This document shows, one piece after another, positions 1 to 8,552 of a DNA stretch of 64,000 nt. The first letter of the stretch is position 1. Each line of letters opens with the position of its first letter. The position numbers and the translations under genes are program-made. The notes below the pieces were generated by a model, which was given only the letters and a program-made list of their open reading frames with translations, did no database searches and was not told the origin of the DNA. Source of the DNA: Aneurinibacillus sp. REN35 (GTDB taxonomy: Bacteria; Bacillota; Bacilli; Aneurinibacillales; Aneurinibacillaceae); NCBI RefSeq assembly GCF_041379945.2, contig NZ_JBFTXJ020000001.1:310001-374000 (forward strand), read 5' to 3'.

Positions 1-808
1 GCAGCGATTATTCATGTCACAGCCGTCGTTAACGAAGCAATTGCGGCAAATAGAAGAAGAGTTTGCTCTGCAAATTGTGAAGCGAGGCAGAAGAGGGGTT
101 CACTTTACACCCCAGGGAGAATACTTGGCAAGGTGTGCAAACGATATGACGCAGAAGCTGCGCGAAATCGCCGAGGCGGTTAGGGCAATGGAAAATGATG
201 TGGCAGGTACCCTGCGACTGGGTGTATCCAATTATTTTACAAGGTATAAGCTGCCGAGGCTGTTAAAGCTTTTTCAAGATCAATATCCCCGTGTAGAGTT
301 TAAAGTGAATACGGGCTGGAGCCGTGAGATGGGTGCTCTGGTTGCAAATCATGAGGTGCATGTTGGATTTGTCCGGGGCGAGTACAAGTGGTCAGGTGAG
401 AAGCTTCTATTATTTACGGATATGCTGTGCATTGCATCGAGACATCCGATTGATAAGAATGCTCTTCCGCAGCTGCCCCGAATTGATTATAAAACAGAGT
501 ATGGATTTAAAACGATTATGGATCATTGGTGGATGGAGAACTATACGGAGCCGCCATCAATTGTGATGGAAGTGGATCAAGTGGAAACCTGCAAGGAAAT
601 GGTCAGACATGGACTGGGGTATGCGATTATGCCGCGTCTGATGCTTGAAGATGCAGAAGATATACATACCATTGATATTATGATTAAAAAAGGACAGCCT
701 GTTCTGCGGAAAACATGGATGCTCTATCATAAGGAATCTCTTGATACGAATGTAGTCCGAGCATTCATACAGTTTATGGAGGAGCTTCATGGGCAAAACG
801 CGATATAA
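1..808 (+). CDS. LysR-family transcriptional regulator, 5' end outside the window
   Basis: This is a DNA-binding regulator of the LysR family that lacks its N-terminus. The reading frame is open back to the first bases of the window, and the residues before the first visible ATG (QRLF then MSQPSLTKQLRQIE) are the recognition-helix region of the LysR winged helix. The true start therefore lies upstream, about 30 residues further on. The rest is a LysR substrate-binding domain (about residues 60-260), with the usual start of the first lobe at GTLRLGVSNYF. Its target is not evident. The next gene starts 36 bp downstream on the same strand, so a link with that gene is possible but unproven. Confidence 0.9.
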   Translation, partial: QRLFMSQPSLTKQLRQIEEEFALQIVKRGRRGVHFTPQGEYLARCANDMTQKLREIAEAVRAMENDVAGTLRLGVSNYFTRYKLPRLLKLFQDQYPRVEFKVNTGWSREMGALVANHEVHVGFVRGEYKWSGEKLLLFTDMLCIASRHPIDKNALPQLPRIDYKTEYGFKTIMDHWWMENYTEPPSIVMEVDQVETCKEMVRHGLGYAIMPRLMLEDAEDIHTIDIMIKKGQPVLRKTWMLYHKESLDTNVVRAFIQFMEELHGQNAI

Positions 809-844
809 AGTTTGGCGTAACGATCAATTGAAAGAGAGTGGGCT

Positions 845-1162
845 ATGGAGGAATTCACAAAGAGAGTCATCAAAATTATCGCAAGCATCCCGCATGGGAG
901 AATCATGACATACGGTCAAATTGCGCAGGAGGCAGGGAGTCCGAGGGGGGCTAGGCAGGTGGTCCGCATTCTTCACTCTATGAGTGCAAAGTATAATCTG
1001 CCGTGGCATCGGGTGGTAAATGCAAAAGGGGAAATTGGTTTTACAGATCCAGAATCATATCGAATCCAAGCATTGTCTCTTCAAAATGAAGGGATTGAGT
1101 TCAGTAAGGATCAACGTATAAGTCTAAGACGTTATCAGTTCCATCCTAGTGAAGGAGAATAA
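845..1162 (+). CDS. Alkyltransferase-like protein (ATL, MGMT-like without the reactive cysteine)
   Basis: A 105-aa protein of the O6-alkylguanine-DNA alkyltransferase fold. The active-site motif PCHRV of true alkyltransferases is replaced by PWHRV, the hallmark of ATL proteins. These bind and flip O6-alkylguanine and pass the lesion to nucleotide excision repair rather than repairing it directly. The arginine-finger helix is visible as RGARQVVR, and the length is typical of bacterial ATLs. An AAAGAGAG ribosome binding site precedes the ATG. It ends in a strong hairpin terminator. The family call is secure; the role in this organism is inferred from the family. Confidence 0.9.
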   Translation: MEEFTKRVIKIIASIPHGRIMTYGQIAQEAGSPRGARQVVRILHSMSAKYNLPWHRVVNAKGEIGFTDPESYRIQALSLQNEGIEFSKDQRISLRRYQFHPSEGE

Positions 1163-1164
1163 AT

Positions 1165-1208
1165 AAAAAGCAAGGTACAGTTCATAGTGAGCTGTGCCTT
1201 GCTTTTTG
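1165..1208. terminator. Bidirectional rho-independent terminator between the ATL and hemerythrin-like genes
   Basis: An inverted repeat with AAAAGCAAGG on the left and CCTTGCTTTT on the right extends to a 15-bp stem with one G-T pair. A-rich and T-rich flanks let it act on both strands. It separates the convergent genes ending at 1162 and 1212. Confidence 0.85.
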
Positions 1209-1211
1209 GAC

Positions 1212-1757
1212 TTATGCATGAAATGAACAAAATAACTGCTGCTTGCGCTCGATTGTGAGCGTGTTCTCCGCAAAAGGAAACAGCACATTTTCTTCTTTAT
1301 TAAAGTGAAGCAGCAGCACCTGACAGGCATCCATGAGGTAGATCGCCGCTTTCTTCGGATCGGATTCGGGAGAAGAAGCCAGTTCTTCGAATCGGGCAAG
1401 CTGGCGCTTCGCTTCCTCATGCTCAAATTCCATTACATGTACAGGACCGAAATCCGTTCCGACCTCTTCCTTCAGCGCAGTGAACAGTCCTCGCTCTTCC
1501 TTTTCAGCATGTATATCAAGCTGCAGCTTGAAGGTTTGTTCGCCCATGAAGAGCGCAAGCAGTGCTCGCAGCGTATCAGGGTGCTGCTTCGGCTTTTTGC
1601 TGTTGAAGAGTGTACCGGCATCCTCGATCAAATCGCGTATTTTCTGCCGCAGCAAGCGATGCTCATCAAGCAACTGTTGAATGGCGGGGCAGAAAGAAAC
1701 AGGATGGGATGCTGTTGGGTGGCAAGCAGACGGTAGGGGTGTAGTTTCTGAAAACAC
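1212..1757 (-). CDS. Hemerythrin-like (HHE domain) cation-binding protein
   Basis: A 181-aa cytoplasmic protein with the HHE four-helix di-iron fold. Metal-ligand motifs appear in order as DEHRLLRQ (about residue 30), HAEKEERGL (about 82), EFEHEEAKR (about 111) and LHFNKEENVLFP (about 151). HHE proteins bind O2 or NO or take part in iron and nitrosative-stress responses. The N-terminus carries two cysteines in a short extension. The ribosome binding site AAGGAGGAACC lies just upstream. A perfect Fnr-type box lies 66-81 bp before the start, so expression is probably induced when oxygen is low. The exact ligand cannot be told from sequence. Confidence 0.88.
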   Translation of the reverse strand: MFSETTPLPSACHPTASHPVSFCPAIQQLLDEHRLLRQKIRDLIEDAGTLFNSKKPKQHPDTLRALLALFMGEQTFKLQLDIHAEKEERGLFTALKEEVGTDFGPVHVMEFEHEEAKRQLARFEELASSPESDPKKAAIYLMDACQVLLLHFNKEENVLFPFAENTLTIERKQQLFCSFHA

Positions 1758-1795
1758 GGGGGTTCCTCCTTATATTTGTACGGTTTCATATCTTT

Positions 1796-1838
1796 ATCAT
1801 ACAAATTTTTGGAGAGCTGCGATGTGATGATCATCACA
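1796..1838 (-). promoter_or_regulatory. Fnr-type operator and promoter of the hemerythrin-like gene
   Basis: Positions 1823-1838 form a perfect 16-bp palindrome, TGTGA-TGATCA-TCACA, matching the Bacillus Fnr consensus TGTGA-N6-TCACA. On the minus strand a -10 hexamer TATGAT lies at 1801-1796, putting the start of transcription near 1789. The palindrome centre (1830.5) is then about 41.5 bp upstream, the spacing expected for an Fnr-activated class II promoter. The box and spacing are seen directly. The regulator is inferred, since no fnr gene is in the window. Confidence 0.75.
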
Positions 1839-1862
1839 TGGAAGCGAGAGGGGTCTATAATA

Positions 1863-1904
1863 GTAAAATCGAGGAAGCGATTGGGTTCAATCGTTTCCTC
1901 GATT
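1863..1904 (-). terminator. Terminator of the hyuA-hyuB operon
   Basis: A 17-bp hairpin (1867-1883 pairing with 1888-1904, loop GGTT, one G-T pair) lies just after the HyuB stop. Read on the minus strand it is followed by TTTTACT, a short U-run, which gives it minus-strand polarity. Confidence 0.8.
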
Positions 1905-1926
1905 CATGTAATAGAAGCATGTTTCT

Positions 1927-3699
1927 CTAGGGTTGAATGCTACGGCTGCCAAAGTGAAACGCCTGCAGAGCAGGGCGAGAGGCACGAAGGCTTGCCCGCT
2001 GCGCTTTCGTTTTTGTATGGTCAATTTCCATCGTGTTCTCATCAATAATAACGCCATAGGAATTAGCGGCTTTGTCTATGCTGACGAGGCTGCGCAGCAC
2101 ATCCAAACGTACGTTTTCTATTGTGCGGTCCAGCGGATCACCCCAGCCGCCGCTTCCCCCGGTAACGAACAGTAGTTGATCGCCCTTCTCCACCTGTACG
2201 TTATCGATTTTGGATTCGAGATGTATTTCCCCGCCATTTTTCTTCCGCAAAACTTTATAGGAAGAAGAGCCGGGCTCCCCGCCATTAATGCCCCAAGGCT
2301 GAATTTTTGCCCGGTCATCATGGATGGAAACGATGCCTGACGAGAGGAATGTATACAGCTTTTCGTTACAGTTTCCACCCCGATGCAGTCCCGCTCCTCC
2401 TGAGTCCATGCCGGTCCGGTAGTATTCGACACGGAGCGGATAATATGTCTCTAAATATTCGGTTGGAATGTTGACGAATGCGGGCCACCAGGAATGACCG
2501 TCCAATCCGTCACCGATAGGGCGTCCGGGGAGTCCGCCGTACATGACCTCCATGAGGTGGAACGGACGACCGCTGTCATCGCGTCCCGAATAAATAAAGT
2601 AAGGGCTCGTGCCGTAGCCTGCTGCTGGACTGTTTTGCGGTGCATTGATGGAAAGAGCGCCGCTTAGTACGTCAAACAGACGGCTGAGTACGTGGGTGCG
2701 GCAGCCAAGTGCGGCTGGTGCTTCCGGCTTGAGCAGACATTTGTCCGGTGTCGTAATATGCAAAAGATCGTAAAAACCGTCATTAAACATGATTGCCGGG
2801 TCAAAGACGGAGATAAGAAATGCGCCGATGAACATCCTGAACATGTTCTCGCTTAGGTAGTAGTTGATCGGACCCGGAGCCTGCGGATCAGTACCTGTCC
2901 AGTCAAAGTAAGCTTGATTTCCCTCCCGCCAGATGGTTAATTTCATTTTGAATGGACCGTTGCCTAACCCATCATCATCAATATAATCCTCAAAGGAGAC
3001 AGGCTTTTCGGGAAGGAAGTTCAAAATGAGGTGTTCCATCATCTTATGTGTGCGTACAAGAAGCGAGTCAAGCGCCCCAAGATATACTTCAACACCAAAG
3101 CGTTCACATAATTCTTTTACACGCTTCTCTGCTGTTCGGCAGGAGGCAACGATACCCATAAGGTCACTGTAATTTTCGACGGGGGTGCGGGTGTTCGCTT
3201 TAATAATAGAAATAATGGCTTTGTTTAGCGTTCCTCCTTCAAAGAGCTTTACAGGAGGATAGCGTACGCCCTCGGCAAAAATAGTGTCCGCTGTAACAGG
3301 CATGCTTGATGGAATAGGTCCGCCTACATCCATAACATGACCAAACATGGAGGAGTAGCCAACTAACACATCCTGATGAAAGATCGGAACGATTACCATC
3401 CAGTCATTAATATGGGAGATTGAGCCGCCGCAGCTATATGGATCGCTGAGGAAAATGACGTCACCTTCGTGAATGCCCTCCGGGAAGTGTGCTACTACCT
3501 CGGGTACGTGGGAACCGAAATTCCCTACTACCATTTTGCCTTCAGGATCAGTAATCATAGGGAAGCAGTCGTGCTGTTCACGAATGACAGGAGACATAGC
3601 GGAGCGGAAGAGCGTGACATCCATTTCTTCCTTAATATTTTTCAAGGCATTCTCGATAATATCCACCGTAATCGAATCAAACTTTGTTTTGATCGCCAT
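1927..3699 (-). CDS. hyuB: Hydantoinase B/oxoprolinase family protein
   Basis: A 590-aa protein of the HyuB family, the second subunit of ATP-dependent hydantoinases such as N-methylhydantoin amidohydrolase, 5-oxoprolinase and acetone/acetophenone carboxylases. Family landmarks include REQHDCFPMI near residue 42, FLSDPYSCGGSISHINDW near 84 and the glycine-rich GGSGGWGDP near the C-terminus. The start is supported by GAGGAGG eight bases before the ATG, and only 2 bp separate it from the upstream hyuA stop, so the two subunits are probably translationally coupled. Substrate cannot be deduced from sequence. The neighbouring cysteine hydrolase makes a cyclic imide or hydantoin-type substrate possible. 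Confidence 0.9.
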   Translation of the reverse strand: MAIKTKFDSITVDIIENALKNIKEEMDVTLFRSAMSPVIREQHDCFPMITDPEGKMVVGNFGSHVPEVVAHFPEGIHEGDVIFLSDPYSCGGSISHINDWMVIVPIFHQDVLVGYSSMFGHVMDVGGPIPSSMPVTADTIFAEGVRYPPVKLFEGGTLNKAIISIIKANTRTPVENYSDLMGIVASCRTAEKRVKELCERFGVEVYLGALDSLLVRTHKMMEHLILNFLPEKPVSFEDYIDDDGLGNGPFKMKLTIWREGNQAYFDWTGTDPQAPGPINYYLSENMFRMFIGAFLISVFDPAIMFNDGFYDLLHITTPDKCLLKPEAPAALGCRTHVLSRLFDVLSGALSINAPQNSPAAGYGTSPYFIYSGRDDSGRPFHLMEVMYGGLPGRPIGDGLDGHSWWPAFVNIPTEYLETYYPLRVEYYRTGMDSGGAGLHRGGNCNEKLYTFLSSGIVSIHDDRAKIQPWGINGGEPGSSSYKVLRKKNGGEIHLESKIDNVQVEKGDQLLFVTGGSGGWGDPLDRTIENVRLDVLRSLVSIDKAANSYGVIIDENTMEIDHTKTKAQRASLRASRPALQAFHFGSRSIQP

Positions 3700-3701
3700 G
3701 A

Positions 3702-5750
3702 TTATACCTCCTCGCGAAGTAAGAGATTCATATGCCGGTCCACTTCTGCTATATATCCAGGAAGAATAAGGGTCGTGCTGTCTTTTTGCATGACAATAGC
3801 AGGGCCGTGGATTTTATTGTTGGGCAGAAGCGCAGCGCGGTTATAGAGCGGTGTAGGTATGAATTCACCATCAAAGTACGCGCGATGACCTGCATCGACA
3901 ATAGCATGTGAAGCATCTTCTGATCCGGGCTCGCTCTGCGGCATATTCGGAGAGGATACACTTCCGACTGCTACGGCTCGCAGGTTAACCGCTTCCATTT
4001 CAACATCCATCTTAAAGCCATACGTCTTCTCGTGAATATCATCGAATGTTTCCCGCAGCACATTAAGACCTTGAGCGGTTACGTCATGCAGATTGACGCG
4101 GATCGGAATTTCGTAGCCTTGACGGAAGTAGCGCACATCGACCTCATACATAATGCTGCGTTGATCAACAGGAACGCCTTCTTGTTCGAGCCACTCTTCC
4201 GCTTCATCACCAAGCCGTACGAGCTGCGCGATTAATGTATTGGTATCTAACTCACTAAACGTTCGAATGAAGGTTTTGGAATACTCATTACGTACGTCGG
4301 ATTGCAGAAAACCAAGCGCAGATAATACACCGGGCGTAGGTGGAATCATAATCGGAAAGGAACCGGATAGCTTCCCGAGTGCGTTGGCATGCAGCGGACC
4401 GGCTCCGCCAAGAGCGAGAAGAGCGAACTGACGCGGATCATAGCCCTTCTCCACAGAGACAACGCGTATAGCCCCGTACATATTCTCGTTCACGATATCA
4501 TAAATACCTTTAGCGGCCCGATACGGATCAAGCCCCAGGCTATCTGCTACCTGGCTGATGGCTTGCATAGAGGCATCGGCGTTAAGTATCATTTCTCCAC
4601 CGATAAGTGAAGGCGGCAGATAACCTAAGACCACATTTGCATCGGTCACTGTCGGCGCTTCTCCTCCAAAATCGTAGCAGGCCGGACCCGGCTCAGCTCC
4701 GGCGCTTTGCGGTCCAACCCGCAGTGCACCGGATGGTGGGACGTGGGCGATGGAACCGCCGCCTGCACCTACGGTTACGACTTCAAGTGACGGCGCTTTT
4801 ACGGGAAAGGTACCAACTTTGGTTTCGCGTGAGACGCGCGGTGTACCATTATATGTTAGCGATACATCGGTGGAAGTGCCGCCCATATCAAATGAAATAA
4901 CATTGCGGTGTCCCGTCTGTACCCCAATCATTGCCGAAGCGGTTACTCCGCCGGATGGGCCGGACAGCATGGTATGGACAGGCTGGGCTGCGGCTGCTGG
5001 AATGCTCATTAAACCGCCGTCCGACCGGACAATACTGACCCGGCTTTTCATGCTTTTCTCCTGCAGCTTATGTTCAATATTGTTCAGGTATCGCTGCATA
5101 GGAGGCCGTACATAAGCATTCATCACCGTGGTGAGTGCTCGTTCGTATTCGCGGAATTCGGGTAGAATATCGTGGGAGATGGAGACAGGGATGTCGGGAT
5201 TGATACGCTGCGCAATCTCTTTAATGCGCTGTTCATGCGCAGGATTAGCATAGGAGTTGATTAGGCTGATGGTTAAGCTTTCGATGCCTTGTGCATACAG
5301 TTCTTCGATTTGGGTGCGCACGGCTCCTTCGTCAAGCTCTTGCAGAATTTCTCCAGCAGCGGTCGTGCGTTCCACAGCTCCGCGTGTATACGCTAAATCA
5401 GCCAGCGGTTCGGGCTTGATAAATCCGATCCAGGCGCTGATGGGAGCAGGTGTCCAGGAGCGTGCCACATGCAGAATTTGCTCGAAACCGGCGGTTGTAA
5501 TTAATCCCACTTTGGCACCCTTGCCCTCCAATACCGCATTTGTTGCGACCGTAGTGCCGTGCATGATCGTTCGAATTTGCGATGTATCCACGTCGGCTTC
5601 TGCACAAATTTTTTCAATTCCTGCCATGAGACCGATCGATTGATCCGACGGGGTAGAAGGCACCTTTGTTACATAGAGGTCACCGGTTTGTTCATTCTGA
5701 AGCACAATGTCCGTAAATGTTCCTCCAACATCAATCGCAATCCGATACAT
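3702..5750 (-). CDS. hyuA: Hydantoinase A/oxoprolinase family protein (ATP-binding subunit)
   Basis: A 682-aa HyuA-family subunit with an ASKHA-type ATPase core. The N-terminal phosphate loop DVGGTFTD sits at residues 7-14, a second loop DMGGTSTDV lies mid-protein, and GAGGGSIAH and EPGPACY follow as in ATP-dependent hydantoinases and carboxylases. It would drive ATP-dependent opening or carboxylation of a substrate together with HyuB downstream. GGAGG sits nine bases before the ATG. It is the second gene from the promoter-distal end of a CaiB-hydrolase-HyuA-HyuB operon under a GntR-type operator. Substrate is unknown. Confidence 0.9.
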   Translation of the reverse strand: MYRIAIDVGGTFTDIVLQNEQTGDLYVTKVPSTPSDQSIGLMAGIEKICAEADVDTSQIRTIMHGTTVATNAVLEGKGAKVGLITTAGFEQILHVARSWTPAPISAWIGFIKPEPLADLAYTRGAVERTTAAGEILQELDEGAVRTQIEELYAQGIESLTISLINSYANPAHEQRIKEIAQRINPDIPVSISHDILPEFREYERALTTVMNAYVRPPMQRYLNNIEHKLQEKSMKSRVSIVRSDGGLMSIPAAAAQPVHTMLSGPSGGVTASAMIGVQTGHRNVISFDMGGTSTDVSLTYNGTPRVSRETKVGTFPVKAPSLEVVTVGAGGGSIAHVPPSGALRVGPQSAGAEPGPACYDFGGEAPTVTDANVVLGYLPPSLIGGEMILNADASMQAISQVADSLGLDPYRAAKGIYDIVNENMYGAIRVVSVEKGYDPRQFALLALGGAGPLHANALGKLSGSFPIMIPPTPGVLSALGFLQSDVRNEYSKTFIRTFSELDTNTLIAQLVRLGDEAEEWLEQEGVPVDQRSIMYEVDVRYFRQGYEIPIRVNLHDVTAQGLNVLRETFDDIHEKTYGFKMDVEMEAVNLRAVAVGSVSSPNMPQSEPGSEDASHAIVDAGHRAYFDGEFIPTPLYNRAALLPNNKIHGPAIVMQKDSTTLILPGYIAEVDRHMNLLLREEV

Positions 5751-5768
5751 AAATTCTAACCTCCGTTT

Positions 5769-6386
5769 TTAAGAATGGATGGTATGCAAATACTGAACAG
5801 CAGTATCCAGGTTGACGACGTCGCCATATTTTGTTCGGATGTCATATAGGTTAGCCTGATGGGCAGAGGGAGAACGGTCGCCGACGCATTCTTTTGGCAC
5901 CACGACGCGATAGCCATATTGCAGAGCATCGACCACGGTGGCACGAACGCACCCTGATGTTGTACACCCGGTAATGAGCGTCGTATCTACCCCCTCAGAT
6001 GTTAATAGCGAATGAAGGTGGGTACCAAAAAACGAGCTGGCAAACTTTTTTGTAATCAATGGCTCGTTCATCTCGTCTCTTTTCAGTGAAGGATCGATCG
6101 TACTCCATGCGCTTCCCTCAGTAAGAGCTTTTAATGCAGGGACTTTTTTGATAAAGTGGCCGCCGTCACGCAAATGGGCTTCGTAGACGACGGTGGTGAA
6201 TACGACCAGAACATTGTTTTGTCTGGCTGCTTCTAGCAAGCGAAGAGTAGCTGCAAGTTCTCGGGTGTAATCAGACCCGAGCTCGCAGCGGGGATCAGTA
6301 AAGCCTGTAATGAAGTCTACTACAATGACACATGGCCGGGTTCCAAAGCCTGAAGCATGACCAAACCCTGCAAATGTTTCGTGCAC
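5769..6386 (-). CDS. Isochorismatase-fold cysteine hydrolase (N-carbamoylsarcosine amidase/maleamate amidase-like)
   Basis: A 205-aa hydrolase of the isochorismatase superfamily. The catalytic triad is visible: Asp24 in VVDFITGF, Lys113 or Lys114 in ITKKFASS, and nucleophile Cys146 in TTSGCVRAT, the CVR context of N-carbamoylsarcosine amidase and maleamate amidase. Such enzymes release ammonia from an amide or N-carbamoyl group. Next to hyuAB this order recalls the N-methylhydantoin route (hydantoin ring opening, then N-carbamoyl hydrolysis). The CoA-transferase and HMG-CoA-lyase-like genes nearby are not part of that route, so the substrate is left open. Confidence 0.85.
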   Translation of the reverse strand: MHETFAGFGHASGFGTRPCVIVVDFITGFTDPRCELGSDYTRELAATLRLLEAARQNNVLVVFTTVVYEAHLRDGGHFIKKVPALKALTEGSAWSTIDPSLKRDEMNEPLITKKFASSFFGTHLHSLLTSEGVDTTLITGCTTSGCVRATVVDALQYGYRVVVPKECVGDRSPSAHQANLYDIRTKYGDVVNLDTAVQYLHTIHS

Positions 6387-6397
6387 CGCAGTCCCTC

Positions 6398-7606
6398 CTA
6401 AATAATGTTTCTCTCCTTCAGTGAGTGCAGCTGCTCAGAAGTGTAGTGCAAAAGCTTCGTATATACTTCTTCATTATGCTTGCCCATCCGTTCTGCCCCA
6501 GCCTCTCGCACAGCACCCGGAGTACGGCTGAGCTTAGGTACAATGCCGGGCATGGGGAATTCTCCGAGTGTAGGGTGTTCCACGGATAGAATCATCTCGC
6601 GCGCTTTATATTGTTCATCTGCAAGAATTTCTTTGACGCTGTAGATTAATCCAGACGGAACGCCGTGCTCTTCGAGCGTATGCAAGCATGCCTTTGAATC
6701 CATCGTCTTAGCCCAGTCAGAGATAAGGCCTTCCAATTCATCGATGTTTGCGCCACGGGCATGGTGGGTTGCATACTTCGCATCATCGGCCAGCGTCGGC
6801 TGTCCCATGGCCTGGCACAAGCGGCGAAACACGGTATCGGCGTTGGCGGCGATTAGGACATATACACCGTCTTTAGCCAGATAGATGTTAGAGGGAACGA
6901 CACCAGGCAGTACATTGCCCATGCGCTCACGCACATAATCGGTGAGCAGATAATCAGGGACAATGCTTTCCATGACTGCGAAGACCGCTTCGTAAATCGC
7001 TGTATCAACAATTTGCCCCTTGCCGGAGCGATTGCGTTCATGAAGAGCCGTCAGACAGCCAATCGTTGCAAACAATGCGGCCAATGTATCTCCGATGCTA
7101 ATCCCGCTTCGTGTCGGAGGACGATCAGGAAATCCGGTGACATACCGCAGTCCTCCCATCGCTTCTCCTACGCTGCCAAAGCCGGCACGCTTGGCATAGG
7201 GACCTGTTTGGCCAAAGCCAGAGGTACGAACCATAATAAGGCGCGGATTAAGATCTGCTAGTTGTTCATAGGAAAGGTTCCACTTCTCCATTGTGCCGGG
7301 ACGGAAATTCTCGATGATAATGTCTGCTTCTTTGGCGAGGTCTCTAAAAATCTGCTGTCCTTCCTCTTCTCGAAGATTGAGGGTTACCGATTTCTTGTTG
7401 CGTGATTGGATCGGCCACCACAACCCCTGGCCATCTTTTTGCTTGCCCCATGCACGCATCGGATCTTCTCGATCAGGTGCTTCGATCTTAATGACTTCGG
7501 CACCGAAGTCGGCTAATAATCTGCCAGTAAAAGGACCCGCCAGCAGGGTGCCCAGCTCCAGTACTCTTAGTCCGGAAAACGGAAGACCCTCCTGTGCTTC
7601 TATCAT
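6398..7606 (-). CDS. CaiB/BaiF-type (family III) CoA-transferase
   Basis: A 402-aa family III CoA-transferase that would move CoA between acyl groups by an aspartyl-CoA intermediate. It shows the family opening GLRVLELGTLLAGPF, the EVIKIEAPDREDP motif and the NKKSVTLNL segment. Two ATGs six bases apart are possible. The downstream one (7606) is chosen because GGAGGG abuts the first and is six bases from the second. It is the first gene of the minus-strand operon behind the operator-bearing promoter at 7645-7674. Together with the lyase across the divergent region it suggests that an acid is activated to a CoA ester and then cleaved. Confidence 0.9.
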   Translation of the reverse strand: MIEAQEGLPFSGLRVLELGTLLAGPFTGRLLADFGAEVIKIEAPDREDPMRAWGKQKDGQGLWWPIQSRNKKSVTLNLREEEGQQIFRDLAKEADIIIENFRPGTMEKWNLSYEQLADLNPRLIMVRTSGFGQTGPYAKRAGFGSVGEAMGGLRYVTGFPDRPPTRSGISIGDTLAALFATIGCLTALHERNRSGKGQIVDTAIYEAVFAVMESIVPDYLLTDYVRERMGNVLPGVVPSNIYLAKDGVYVLIAANADTVFRRLCQAMGQPTLADDAKYATHHARGANIDELEGLISDWAKTMDSKACLHTLEEHGVPSGLIYSVKEILADEQYKAREMILSVEHPTLGEFPMPGIVPKLSRTPGAVREAGAERMGKHNEEVYTKLLHYTSEQLHSLKERNII

Positions 7607-7644
7607 TTTCATCCCTCCAAAGTAGAAAAGTTGTTGTTAGGGGG

Positions 7645-7674
7645 ATCGTAACATCTTTGTATACAAAGATTCAA
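7645..7674 (-). promoter_or_regulatory. Promoter of the CaiB-hyuAB operon with embedded GntR operator
   Basis: Read on the minus strand: -35 TTGAAT (7674-7669), an 18-bp spacer, and an extended -10 TGT-TACGAT (hexamer 7650-7645). The spacer holds most of an 18-bp perfect palindrome at 7653-7670, ATCTTTGTATACAAAGAT. A repressor bound there would block polymerase. The TTGTATACAA-type core is typical of FCD-class GntR regulators, and the gntR gene lies divergently 200 bp away. Confidence 0.75.
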
Positions 7675-7851
7675 CAAAAAATTTAAAAAATTATAAAAAA
7701 TATAAAAAATGAAAGATAATAAGAAAAAAATAGAGAAAAATAGGGGATGAATGCAGAAAAAAAGAAGAAATAAGCTGATTTTGTATAATTTCAAGATGTA
7801 AAAATTCTATTTTGACAAAAATAATAAGAATAGTTGCAACTTTATAAATGT

Positions 7852-7861
7852 TTGTATACAA
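7852..7861 (+). promoter_or_regulatory. Second GntR operator, in front of gntR
   Basis: A perfect TTGTATACAA palindrome repeats the core of the 7653-7670 operator and lies 22 bp before the gntR start, just before its AGGAGA ribosome binding site. This suggests autoregulation plus control of the divergent operon. The stretch between the two operators (7671-7851) is very A/T-rich and I see no gene in it. Confidence 0.7.
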
Positions 7862-7883
7862 TAACGAAAAAGGAGATAGAGAG

Positions 7884-8552
7884 ATGAATGCATACGATTT
7901 TATTCGAAGTGCCATTATTGAAGGCGACTATGCGCCGGGCCAGCGCCTTACGGAAGAAGCATTGGCGGCGGAACTGCACATAAGCCGTACCCCTATTCGC
8001 GAAGCGCTCAAGCGGTTGGAAACAGAAGGATTGATCGTATCCTTGAAGCGGGGTGTTTCGGTTAAAACCTTCTCTAGAGAAAGCATCCGCCAAATTTATG
8101 ACTTGCGTGCCTTGCTTGAAGGATATACAGCTACTCAAGCGGCCATCAATCATACTACCGAAGACATCAAGAGGCTGTGGCACATACATGAAGCGTATGG
8201 ACAGGCAATTGAGAGGTTGGATGAACATCATCCTATTAATCTCAAGGAAGTAGTTCGCCTGAACAATAAATTTCATGAGGGGGTGTTGCTTGCTTCAAAA
8301 AACGAGTATATGGAGTTTCTGCTCTCAAAAGTGTTTGTGCTTCCGTTGGTGTTCCGTTCGTTTTACTGGTATAACAAAGAAGAAATTGAGCAATCGCAGG
8401 GTATGCATCAGACGATTCTTGAAGCGATTGAACAAAGGGACCCGGAACGTTCCAAGTCAGCGATGTCCGAGCATATCTATAGAGGTCGCGATCATGTACT
8501 GCGTCACATTATTGAAGAAGGTGGGGACGAAGAGAAGGAGGATTGCTTGTGA
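7884..8552 (+). CDS. GntR-family regulator (FCD/FadR subfamily)
   Basis: A 222-aa repressor with an N-terminal winged helix (LRLTEEALAAELHISRTPIREAL pattern at about residues 20-45, quoted loosely) and an all-helical FCD ligand-binding domain. Histidines in the FCD positions (LNNKFHEG, GMHQTI, MSEHI) suggest a metal-assisted carboxylate-binding site. The ATG at 7884 is chosen over an upstream in-frame ATG because AGGAGA lies seven bases before it. Its stop overlaps the GTG of the lyase gene by 4 bp. It probably represses both itself with the lyase and SnoaL-like genes, and the divergent CaiB-hyuAB operon. Confidence 0.88.
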   Translation: MNAYDFIRSAIIEGDYAPGQRLTEEALAAELHISRTPIREALKRLETEGLIVSLKRGVSVKTFSRESIRQIYDLRALLEGYTATQAAINHTTEDIKRLWHIHEAYGQAIERLDEHHPINLKEVVRLNNKFHEGVLLASKNEYMEFLLSKVFVLPLVFRSFYWYNKEEIEQSQGMHQTILEAIEQRDPERSKSAMSEHIYRGRDHVLRHIIEEGGDEEKEDCL

